A DNA stretch of 45,056 bases from positions 1 to 45,056 of the IMG/VR virus record IMGVR_UViG_3300046804_004013. The stretch is one strand, 5' to 3'. Under the pieces are notes generated by a model. That model ran no database searches. It was not told the origin of the DNA and saw only the letters and a program-made list of their open reading frames with translations. Shown here one piece after another: positions 20,801 through 26,807 of this stretch; the first letter of the stretch is position 1, and every line of letters starts with the position of its first letter. Source of the stretch: a virus. The translations under genes and the position numbers were made by a program.

Positions 20801-21697
20801 AACTGATTTATTCCTGTGGGATTTCCACCACCACAGGTGCCATACTTTTCAAGTCTTGCTTCATAACCTATCTTAGCCATTTCACTTCTTCCACCGTTTT
20901 CTACCCACTCTTTCCAAGTTTGTAGATGAGAAATACATTCGGTTATTCTTTCTCCTCGTCTTACACCCATATAAGGAAGTATTTTTTGCAGAATGAATAA
21001 GACTTTTTCTTTTTCTCCGATATGAAGTGTATAAACTTGCTTACCTTTTACAGTTTTTCTTGATGGCGAAAAATAAGATTTATCTAAAAGTTTACTCAAC
21101 CTTTGGATAATATCCTCATCTACCATAGAAATTTTAATAAAAGGTGCTGGTGGTGTTTTAGAAATTTCGTAACGGTTTTTGGAACGATTATCTATTCCAA
21201 AGTATCCTTCACCTTCTAATATACCAGCAATCCAAGCAATATCGGTTTCGGTTAGGTTTAACATTTTGGTTCTCAAATACTGTATTATTTATACAACATT
21301 TGAGTTAAAAAGTCAAAAGTAGATGTTTGGACTATATCTTCACCCTTCATAGAAGGGGCTGGGCGCTCTAGCCTGTTATTAAGGGGACTAAACCCCTCAG
21401 GTAAGTCTCTGAACCTTTCCAAAGTGTACTTTGGACTTGGCTGCTGATTACCTTTCGGTTTCCAGCAATTCACCCAGTTTCGTCAATACTCTTACGAGTA
21501 AGGGACACCGATTAGTTAATGTCTACGGGAGGAGCTGCAATAAAAGCAACAATAAAGCAAATAGTAGCGGCAATAAGTGTCGGAATCATAAGAGTTCCGA
21601 ACCATCCGACGTATAGCCGATTATTAGTGGAAGTAACCCACTCGCAGAAGTCTTGCCAAACGTTATTAGATTGGCGTGAAGCAATTGTAGCAGTCAT
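17900..21697 (-). CDS. psbA: photosystem II D1 protein, five exons
   Basis: Exons (minus strand): 21697-21519, 20742-20605, 19791-19610, 18734-18242, 17987-17900; total 1080 nt, 359 aa plus stop, the normal D1 length. The product begins [20 protein letters not shown]. Joined codons are I60, L106, S167 and M331. The sequence then reads [10 protein letters not shown] with D170 and [14 protein letters not shown] with H332, E333, H337, D342 and A344, so the manganese-cluster ligands keep canonical numbers. D1 is the fast-turnover core of photosystem II; the phage copy keeps photosynthesis running during infection. Preceded by a late promoter (21854-21861) and a structured leader. Without splicing only 60 codons can be read before stops. 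Confidence 0.95.
17988..18241 (-). ncRNA. psbA group I intron 4 (254 nt, no ORF)
   Basis: The 5' exon ends GAGGTGAT, the intron begins TTCATAAGTG and ends AACATAATTG; the exon resumes GCACGAAAGG (U before, G at the end, as in group I introns). Core elements seen: AAACGGGGAAACTCTCAAG (P3/P4 region) with CAATCCCGT, and AAGAGATAGTCT (18057-18046) as P7. It interrupts codon 331, just before the Mn ligands H332/E333. It has no endonuclease ORF. The CTGGGTTAAA near its start is shared with the other introns. Confidence 0.9.
18735..19609 (-). ncRNA. psbA group I intron 3 (875 nt)
   Basis: The 5' exon ends CAAGGGT, intron TGTGATATAATGG...GGAGTAACTG, exon resumes CATTTTCTGATGG. It interrupts codon 167, three residues before D170. 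P7 element AAGATATAGTCT at 18774-18763; 5' domain CTGGGTTAACTTCTGGAAAG (19585-19566). Encodes an HNH-type protein. The segment CTGGAAAGCTAAGTT is shared with intron 2. Confidence 0.9.
18773..19558 (-). CDS. intron 3 HNH-type homing endonuclease (261 aa)
   Basis: Begins [19 protein letters not shown]. The nuclease signature is [20 protein letters not shown] at about residues 22-41, then [19 protein letters not shown] (46-64) and [10 protein letters not shown]. The double His, the spaced H/H and the DKIAW block are shared with the intron 2 protein, so they are relatives. The middle carries Gly/Lys repeats ([27 protein letters not shown]) like DNA-binding NUMOD-type modules, and a C-terminal helical part. 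It would cut intronless psbA near codon 167. Confidence 0.75.
   Translation of the reverse strand: MDNIYEQFRKYVSQLEYSNDTMVEYHHEPPHHTGRSSNSSEMNVIASLEHHALLHYYRWLSYGEIQDKIAWMWRKGQDEDARKLMNQNRIKTCKENNSGFYNSGLQSELGKKGAYASHKIQKEKSTGRWNSQTQRQISLLGNTPEVRKKKGEGGKIGGKKSTSTRQKMGVGVYNPESRKKGNLLANLSRWGIVINGERIPKDFLPKEFIDWYLIHKQNKFIICQSEAKFLTLEEKVQRLLGELGVTRNTSKNAQNNQIFDC
19874..20545 (-). CDS. intron 2 HNH-type homing endonuclease (223 aa)
   Basis: Begins [20 protein letters not shown], then [34 protein letters not shown]: the first His pair, P-K-Y-L-G-G-S, N-L-V and H-A-x-x-H give a His/Asn nuclease motif. [20 protein letters not shown] and a helical C-terminal part ([20 protein letters not shown]) look like DNA-binding modules. 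Related to the intron 3 protein. The C-terminal end runs into the conserved intron core. Confidence 0.8.
   Translation of the reverse strand: MKHKHHLTPKYLGGSDEPQNLVEVSPIQHAMFHYCNWRLWGNEEDKIAWRALAGYSKKEEIIEQVISLAGKKGGKVAKESGQLRAAALKQPKSVRQKLGKRLINFAYKNPRNATQETLNNRNYKKVFHIYEKLTERTIGKHLGDVVFNPKEDKTLKTVCSTILEKYGIQTNPSHLNKVANGNRLLTSGISCSWILENMPISSQATDDTSVEGSETTGFNKRVE
20596..20603 (-). promoter_or_regulatory. T4-type late promoter in intron 2
   Basis: Exact TATAAATA starting 2 nt inside intron 2 and 51 nt before the endonuclease ATG. It would make an RNA that starts within the intron and cannot splice, giving endonuclease only. Confidence 0.6.
20794..21264 (-). CDS. intron 1 LAGLIDADG homing endonuclease (156 aa)
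   Basis: ATG 21262-21264 ([20 protein letters not shown]); a TTG lies 12 nt upstream. [15 protein letters not shown] is a LAGLIDADG helix with the catalytic acidic residue at its end (E-G-E-G). The rest shows the strand pattern [40 protein letters not shown] and the C-terminal [16 protein letters not shown]. One motif in 156 aa means it acts as a homodimer if active. It has its own late promoter at 21286-21293. Confidence 0.85.
   Translation of the reverse strand: MLNLTETDIAWIAGILEGEGYFGIDNRSKNRYEISKTPPAPFIKISMVDEDIIQRLSKLLDKSYFSPSRKTVKGKQVYTLHIGEKEKVLFILQKILPYMGVRRGERITECISHLQTWKEWVENGGRSEMAKIGYEARLEKYGTCGGGNPTGINQFA
21286..21293 (-). promoter_or_regulatory. T4-type late promoter in intron 1
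   Basis: Exact TATAAATA inside intron 1, 22 nt upstream of the LAGLIDADG gene start, the same spacing as free-standing late genes here. Confidence 0.7.
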
Positions 21698-21848
21698 AAG
21701 AATTAAAAAGAAAATAAGATGAATCCAGGGAAGATTCTTTACTTTATTTTCCTTCTCTACCCTCAAGAGAAGGCAGGATGAGAGACGTGTTTACCCTCCC
21801 ATAGGTCTCGGTTATCGGGAGCACAAGTGTCAGAGTCCCCTGACCCGT
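21698..21848 (-). ncRNA. structured psbA leader RNA, PhotoRC-II-like
   Basis: About 150 nt between the late promoter and the psbA ATG, more GC-rich than its surroundings. Visible stems: GTCAG/CTGAC around 21845-21829; CTCCC (21821-21817) with GGGAG (21800-21796), extended by GTG/CAC; an alternative GAGAC (21809-21805) with GTCTC (21786-21782); and a perfect 8-bp hairpin CCTTCTCT/AGAGAAGG (21773-21751). The two middle pairings exclude each other. PhotoRC RNAs are known conserved leaders of psbA in cyanobacteria and cyanophages, so this assignment is from position and overall form, not a model match. Confidence 0.6.
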
Positions 21849-21853
21849 TGATG

Positions 21854-21861
21854 TATTTATA
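21854..21861 (-). promoter_or_regulatory. T4-type late promoter for psbA
   Basis: Exact TATAAATA on the minus strand, about 157 nt before the psbA ATG, which leaves room for the structured leader. Confidence 0.7.
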
Positions 21862-21913
21862 GTAACACTGTCAGCGAATCCTGTCAAGCCCTTGAGTTGT
21901 CTACATTTAACCT

Positions 21914-21921
21914 CATAAATA
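21914..21921 (+). promoter_or_regulatory. late-type promoter (CATAAATA), plus strand
   Basis: CATAAATA on the plus strand, 28 nt upstream of the 36-aa membrane peptide ATG, divergent from the psbA promoter. Confidence 0.45.
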
Positions 21922-21948
21922 ACTTCACATTTCTTCACAAAACTCAAA

Positions 21949-22059
21949 ATGTCAGAATATGTTTGGAGTGTCAATCTTTTAATTGGATTTGGTGTGTTTG
22001 GAGTAGCTTGCGTGATTCTTGCGATTCTAAAAGCAGCTTTATTGGAAACAAAAGAATAA
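21949..22059 (+). CDS. 36-aa single-span membrane peptide
   Basis: ATG 21949-21951, stop 22057-22059, plus strand. The product begins MSEYVWSVNLLIGFGVFGVA, goes on CVILAILKAALLETKE. One transmembrane helix fills most of it. It sits back to back with psbA and resembles in size and form the tiny subunits of photosynthetic complexes, but I cannot match it to any of them. Orientation opposite to its neighbours, own late-type promoter. Confidence 0.55.
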   Translation: MSEYVWSVNLLIGFGVFGVACVILAILKAALLETKE

Positions 22060-22064
22060 AAAAA

Positions 22065-22988
22065 TCAATTCAGATAAGATTCAATTAACTCCTCAAATTC
22101 GTAATCTTCCAGAGATTCAAGAATATATAATGCTTCATTATAATCTTCTACATATCCTTCATATATAAAATCTTCAAGAATTTGTTCAATAATTGAATTA
22201 TACAATTCGAGTTCTTCTTTTGGTAATTTTATGTAAGTCTGACTATATTTTACATTTTCTTCTTGAATAGGATTTTTATTTCTTCTAGCCTCCTTTCTTG
22301 CTATCCTATTTTCCTGACGCCTTAGAATTCTATTAATATCACGAAGCTCTTTTCTTCTTTGAGCATCTCTTGAGGCTTGGCCAGTAAACTCTTTTTTCGC
22401 ACTAGTAACTCCAACTCTAACTGACCTAATGACTTTACCTAAAAATCCTTTAAGCTTTTCTTTAGCAGATTGAAGCTTTCTACCGACTTCAGCAGCCCCG
22501 CCAGCTACTGCAGAGACTGCTCCACCAGCCATAGTCTTTGCTCTTTGAGCAATTTTTCCAGGATATTCAGCAGCTGTTTGTGCAGCTTGAGCTATACGAC
22601 CAATTCTAACTCTTTGTTGTCTTTCAGCAGTTTTCTCAGCTCTTCTAGCCCTATCAAAACCACCACCACTACCAGCACCTGCAGTGATTCTTGCAGTTGA
22701 TATTTGTGCTCTTTTTTCTCTAGCTCTAGGGCCACCTCTGGTAATTTGAAATCCACTAGAAGTTTTAGCTTCTGAAAGGTAACCCCCTAATGAATTCAAA
22801 CACTCATCAAGAGTGATTTCTGTCTCATAAAAAATATCCTCCATAATCTGAGTGAGTTCATTATCACTTAAATCATCAACGAAAGATAAATCTTCATCTA
22901 TTGAGGCGCACTCAATTTCATTTCTAAGTTCTTCATCATATACAGCAAAATAGGATTCGACTAAATCTTTAATTACTCTAGAACTCAT
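22065..22988 (-). CDS. basic late protein with shared N- and C-terminal modules (307 aa)
   Basis: N-terminus MSSRVIKDLVESYFAVYDEE; acidic first 70 residues; a long Ala/Arg/Lys-rich middle (RARRAEKTAERQQRVRIGRI, NRILRRQENRIARKEARRNK) that looks like a DNA-binding or condensing segment; C-terminus FIYEGYVEDYNEALYILESL, EDYEFEELIESYLN. The ends match the proteins at 7409-8083 and 13069-14004. LVE at 9-11 fits a prohead protease site. AATAAATA about 30 nt upstream is a possible late promoter. I infer an internal head protein. Confidence 0.6.
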   Translation of the reverse strand: MSSRVIKDLVESYFAVYDEELRNEIECASIDEDLSFVDDLSDNELTQIMEDIFYETEITLDECLNSLGGYLSEAKTSSGFQITRGGPRAREKRAQISTARITAGAGSGGGFDRARRAEKTAERQQRVRIGRIAQAAQTAAEYPGKIAQRAKTMAGGAVSAVAGGAAEVGRKLQSAKEKLKGFLGKVIRSVRVGVTSAKKEFTGQASRDAQRRKELRDINRILRRQENRIARKEARRNKNPIQEENVKYSQTYIKLPKEELELYNSIIEQILEDFIYEGYVEDYNEALYILESLEDYEFEELIESYLN

Positions 22989-23063
22989 TTTTATTTTCCA
23001 TTAAGGATACCTTTTTTTATTTATTAAATAAGGAAGGTATAAAAAATTAAATGAGCAAAAGAA

Positions 23064-24452
23064 TCAGACGGCAACAGTTGAGAGTGCTCCAGAATTATCA
23101 ACAACTAAACGATACTGAGTTCCATTGGGTGATGTAAGAATTACACCCTGAGAAGTATTAAAACCAACCTTTACATCTCCACCAACATCAAGTTTATATT
23201 GGGGATTAGTAGTTCCAATACCAACATTAAAGTTCTCGTTACCAACTAACCAATATTTTGCTGGATTTGCATCAGTTCTTACACCAATAGCTAATTGAGT
23301 ATCTTTTGTTGTGTCTGGGGAGTCAAATAAAGAAATTGAAGACATTTCTCCAGTACCAATTATAATTTTTCTGGAGGCTGTGGACGAATAACCTGAATAA
23401 GAACCTAAGAAAATATTATAATCGCCTGTAGAATTATTGTAGCCAGACCATTCACCTAAGAAATTGTTATGAGAACCACTGGTGTTAAAATTTCCAGAAC
23501 AATATCCAAAGAAATTATTATATCATCCAGTGGTATTACAGTAGCCGGCACCATTACCGAAGAAATTATTATAGTATCCAGTGTCATTATAATATCCAGT
23601 ATTATGCCCTAGAAAGTTATTGTAGGAACCACTATCATTATAGTAACCAGCCCTATGTCCAAAAAAGTTATTATAAGTTCCTGTTGTATTGCAATATCCA
23701 GTAGATTCCCCTATAAAATTGTTTCGCCTACCAGTTGTATTACAGGAGCCGGCACCATCACCGATAAAATTATTACTATATCCATCAGTAATACTAAAAC
23801 CAGCATTATTACCTAAAAAGAAATTATTGTTTGCTGTTGTAATATCAGGATGAGAAGTTAGATTTGTAGAAGTAATATTAGAAGTGCAACAGTAACTAAA
23901 GGCACCTCCGCCACCAGCAACATTTGTAAGATTACTACCATCTCCATAAAAATAAGCAGCAGTTACAATTCCACTATAGTTTGCATCTCCGGTTGGATTC
24001 GCAACTGTTGAACCTTGAACCTCAATAGTTCCCGTAGTGGCATTTAAAGTAATTGCAGTTCCAATTGAAACACTGTTATTTGTTGGGTCTAATGTAATTG
24101 TATTTGTACCAATAGACAGAATTCCAGTGATTCTGGCATTTCCATTCACAAAAAGTGCAGTAGTTCCAGCTCCAACTACGTGAAGTTTATATTGGGGATT
24201 AGTAGTTCCAATGCCAATATTAGAACTTGTAGAAATACCAGATGCTCCAGATACCCAATAAGATTCACCACTTCCTCCGCCACCGCCACCAGCAATAGTT
24301 AAACCACCTGGAGTAGAACCATCAGAAAGTTTTAATGTTGGTACGTTTGGGTCATAAAAGAGTTCACCAGCATCTCCAACAAACTCAGAAGGATTAGAAG
24401 CTCCAAGTTTATCTACATAAACTCTATAGGTGGTGTTAGTGGATAATGACAT
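23064..24452 (-). pseudogene. tail-fibre-like protein interrupted by an in-frame TGA
   Basis: One frame of 463 codons with a TGA at 23523-23525. Part 1 (309 aa) begins MSLSTNTTYRVYVDKLGASN, has VPTLKLSDGSTPGG, the module NIGIGTTNPQYKLHVVGAG and about five repeats such as YNNFFGHRAGYYNDSG. Part 2 continues the repeat without a break (YNNFFGYCSGNFNTSGSHNN, GEWSGYNNSTGDYNIFLG) and ends with GIGTTNPQYKLDVGGDVKVG and LVVDNSGALSTVAV. In other repeats the TGA position holds Ser, Tyr or Thr. Either a broken gene, read-through, or a sequencing error. An AATAAATA late-type promoter precedes it by 28 nt. An internal start (MSSISLF, 23343-23345) could make the C-terminal part alone. Confidence 0.8.
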
Positions 24453-24479
24453 CTTTTAATTGCACTACAGTATCTCATC

Positions 24480-24487
24480 TATTTATT
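24480..24487 (-). promoter_or_regulatory. late-type promoter (AATAAATA)
   Basis: One mismatch from TATAAATA, 28 nt upstream of the fibre gene. On the plus strand CCTAAATA (24499-24506) could serve the divergent sulfotransferase gene, 29 nt before its ATG. Confidence 0.4.
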
Positions 24488-24534
24488 TTTTTAACTTTCC
24501 TAAATATGCTTATAATGAATTTTATCAATTTTAT

Positions 24535-25365
24535 ATGAAAAAAACATTCTATTTTATTTCTGGTCTTCCTCGTTCTGGGTCAACTGTACTTAGAAGTCTA
24601 CTGAATCAAAATCCAAGATTCTATGCTGGACCTGCATCACCAGTTCTCAGCACGATGTACACAATTGAACATCATCTACAACAAGATGAGTTATTTCACG
24701 CTCATCCAAAGCCAGAACAGGCAAATATGATTATTTCAAATGTTGCTTATCAATTTTATAGTGACATTGAAAAACCTGTTTGCTTTGATTCCAACCGTGC
24801 TTGGCCTGCAAGAGTTCCTTATATTGAAGGATACCTTGGACAAAAAGCAAAGATTCTCTGCACCGTAAGAGATTATGAAGAGATTCTCACTTCATTTGAA
24901 ACACTTCTTCGCAGAAATCCATATCAACTAGGTCAAACGAGAGTTGATTTTATTACAGAACAACTGGTTAAATTAAATATTCCACTCACTACCGAAAACC
25001 GTTGTGAATATATTGCAGGTCCTCAAGGTATTCTAGGTCAATCTGCAAATGCAATTATGGAAGGTATTCAACAAGGTTTCTTAGATAGAATTCATTTTGT
25101 TGAATATAAAAATCTGGTCAATTCACCTCAAGAAACTCTAAATTCAATTTATGAGTTTTTAGGTGAAGATTCTTTTGAACATACATTTGATAATCTAGAG
25201 AATCAAACACGAGAGCAAGACTTAAATACTTATGGTCTTTCTGATATGCATAATGTTCGTCCAGTGTTAAAATCTACATCAGAAAATCCATCAGAAATTC
25301 TACCAGAATCTATTCTTGAAAAATGCAAGAATACTGACTTCTGGAGAAGACTAAATATTCAATAA
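24535..25365 (+). CDS. sulfotransferase-family protein (276 aa)
   Basis: ATG 24535-24537 (MKKTFYFISGLPRSGSTVLR); the frame is open upstream but that part is AT-rich and unlike the family. SGLPRSGST at residues 9-17 is the 5'-phosphosulfate loop that binds PAPS. AKILCTVRDYEEILTSFETL is the 3'-phosphate-binding region (V-R-D), and LVNSPQETLNSIYEFLGED matches the C-terminal P-x-x-x-L-x-x-I-x-x-F-L-G pattern. It would move sulfate from PAPS to an unknown acceptor, perhaps a surface glycan or the virion. First gene of the plus-strand cassette. Confidence 0.82.
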   Translation: MKKTFYFISGLPRSGSTVLRSLLNQNPRFYAGPASPVLSTMYTIEHHLQQDELFHAHPKPEQANMIISNVAYQFYSDIEKPVCFDSNRAWPARVPYIEGYLGQKAKILCTVRDYEEILTSFETLLRRNPYQLGQTRVDFITEQLVKLNIPLTTENRCEYIAGPQGILGQSANAIMEGIQQGFLDRIHFVEYKNLVNSPQETLNSIYEFLGEDSFEHTFDNLENQTREQDLNTYGLSDMHNVRPVLKSTSENPSEILPESILEKCKNTDFWRRLNIQ

Positions 25366-25382
25366 TAAGAGGAGAAACAATT

Positions 25383-25637
25383 ATGCCAATTTTAGAACAA
25401 CTCACAGAAGAGCAAAAGACTCAGCGTCAACTTAGCGCAATGGGTGATAGTGTATGGCTCATTAATAAACTCATTGGCGAAGCAACTCATTCTCAAGAAG
25501 TTCACGATACAATTGATAGAAATGTTCGTCATCTTGAAATCATGCTAGAGAAAGAGCATATTCGGAATTCAGGTTCAGACTTAACTTCTTTTGAAACCGC
25601 AATTACAGACGGTAAAGCATTTATTGCGGCTGGCTGA
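25383..25637 (+). CDS. conserved phage small protein (84 aa)
   Basis: Begins MPILEQLTEEQKTQRQLSAM, ends TSFETAITDGKAFIAAG. AGAGGAGAAAC before the ATG is a good ribosome site. The end resembles that of the 97-aa protein at 28485-28778 (FLQTIETAGQAFIAAKGL), so the two may be distant relatives. It is followed by a terminator. Function unknown; position suggests a structural or fibre-associated role. Confidence 0.6.
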   Translation: MPILEQLTEEQKTQRQLSAMGDSVWLINKLIGEATHSQEVHDTIDRNVRHLEIMLEKEHIRNSGSDLTSFETAITDGKAFIAAG

Positions 25638-25664
25638 AAATTAGTTTAAAAATCTAATCTTTTT

Positions 25665-25697
25665 AGGGAACTATACATAGTGTAGTTCCTTTTTTTA
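25665..25697 (+). terminator. rho-independent terminator, plus strand
   Basis: GGAACTA, a 9-nt centre, TAGTTCC and TTTTTTT on the plus strand, after the sulfotransferase/84-aa operon. Confidence 0.85.
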
Positions 25698-25701
25698 TGA
25701 G

Positions 25702-26607
25702 ATGAAAGAAAAGTATAGTATTTTTAGTTTGAACGGTGGTCTTGGAAAAATCATTAATTCCACTGCAGTTGCAAAGTGTATTAAGAATAATTATCCAGAC
25801 AGAAAACTGATTGTTGTTTGTCCATATCCCGACATTTACTTAAATCTTCCATTTGTAGATAGAGTCTATCAAATGGGAAATACCAGTTATTTCTATCAGA
25901 CATACATTGAAAATCAAGATTCATTGATTTTTGCAAATGAACCTTATATGACAACAGACCATATTCATAAGAGGCTCCCTCTAATTGAATCCTGGTGTAA
26001 GATGTATGGATTAACCTATAATCAAGAACAACCTGAAATTATCTTTAATTCTCTACAAAAAGATATTTCAAGGAATGTTTGGAAGAAAGATGAAAAGCCA
26101 ATTATGATTCTTCATACCAATGGAGGATTAATTACAGAAGATGCTGCACCTTATTTGTGGGCAAGAGATATGCCATTTAACGTTGCAGAAGAAATTGTAA
26201 AAAGATATAAGAATGATTATACCATCTATCAATGTACTAAATTAAATTCAAGAAAACTTGAAGACGTAACTGTCATTGAATGGAATCAGAATATGAGACT
26301 TTCTACAATGGAGTATCTCAGTATTCTTCTTCATAGTGATAAAAGAGTTTTGATTGATAGTTGCCTTCAACACACAGCAAAGGCATTGGATTTACCTTCT
26401 GTTGTACTTTGGAATGGAACATCTCCTAAAGTATTTGGTTATGATTTACATACCAATATTGAAACAGTCAAACCACAGAACTTTAAGCTTCCCAACTCTT
26501 ATCTGTTTGATTTTGACTTTATGTCCCCAAGTGAGCAGTACCCATTCCAAGAAAGTGATGAGTTATTTGATTTAGATGAAATCTTTAAGGCCATAGAAGG
26601 TCTCTAA
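25702..26607 (+). CDS. glycosyltransferase family 9-like protein (301 aa)
   Basis: Begins MKEKYSIFSLNGGLGKIINS, where NGGLGK is the G-G-x-G-K turn of heptosyltransferase-like GT-B enzymes. PIMILHTNGGL starts the second Rossmann half; LIDSCLQHTAKALDLPSVVL followed by WNGTSPKVFGYD (about residues 217-250) is the GT9 nucleotide-sugar region (D-S-x-x-x-H-x-A-x-A-x-x-x-P). It would add a sugar to an unknown acceptor. The gene follows a terminator with only a few bases between, so its promoter must lie in or before that terminator, or read-through is used. Confidence 0.72.
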   Translation: MKEKYSIFSLNGGLGKIINSTAVAKCIKNNYPDRKLIVVCPYPDIYLNLPFVDRVYQMGNTSYFYQTYIENQDSLIFANEPYMTTDHIHKRLPLIESWCKMYGLTYNQEQPEIIFNSLQKDISRNVWKKDEKPIMILHTNGGLITEDAAPYLWARDMPFNVAEEIVKRYKNDYTIYQCTKLNSRKLEDVTVIEWNQNMRLSTMEYLSILLHSDKRVLIDSCLQHTAKALDLPSVVLWNGTSPKVFGYDLHTNIETVKPQNFKLPNSYLFDFDFMSPSEQYPFQESDELFDLDEIFKAIEGL

Positions 26608-26807
26608 GTATCTTAAAGAAACCTAAAGTGTTCCCTTCAAACCCAACAAACCTATCCTACTCACGATTTAGGAACTTGTCAAGATTTGTAGGGTGTGTTA
26701 TGATTTAAAAGTCAATCTTTCAAGTCCTTATTTAAAATCATTTATGACTAATTGTAATTACATTAAACCCAGCTTCCAATATCAATTCCTAACGTCCAAT
26801 AAATGAA
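26608..26807. other. intergenic region between convergent genes
   Basis: 200 nt between the GT9-like gene (plus) and the β-solenoid gene (minus). No hairpin terminator is obvious. It holds a host-type promoter on the plus strand (26676-26704) and a 20-codon ORF (26744-26806, MTNCNYIKPSFQYQFLTSNK) without a ribosome site. Confidence 0.5.
26676..26704 (+). promoter_or_regulatory. host-type promoter with no clear gene
   Basis: TTGTCA (26676-26681), a 17-nt spacer, TATGAT (26699-26704) on the plus strand. Transcription would run antisense into the β-solenoid gene; a 20-codon ORF lies 40 nt downstream. Confidence 0.45.

Larger units (their letters stand above)
20743..21518 (-). ncRNA. psbA group I intron 1 (776 nt)
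   Basis: The 5' exon ends GTAGACAT, intron TAACTAATCGGTG...GATAGATGAAG, exon resumes CGACGGGATT. It interrupts codon 60, next to D61. P7 element AAGATATAGTCC at 21340-21329; 5' domain CTGGGTGAATTGCTGGAAAC (21478-21459). Encodes a LAGLIDADG protein that ends about 50 nt before the 3' splice site. Confidence 0.9.

Noticed and set aside
21744-21974. An open frame of 76 codons over the psbA leader
   Set aside because: It runs through the late promoter and the structured leader, lacks a ribosome site and has no family resemblance.
26744-26806. A 20-codon plus-strand ORF
   Set aside because: No ribosome site and too short to judge; kept only as part of the promoter observation.
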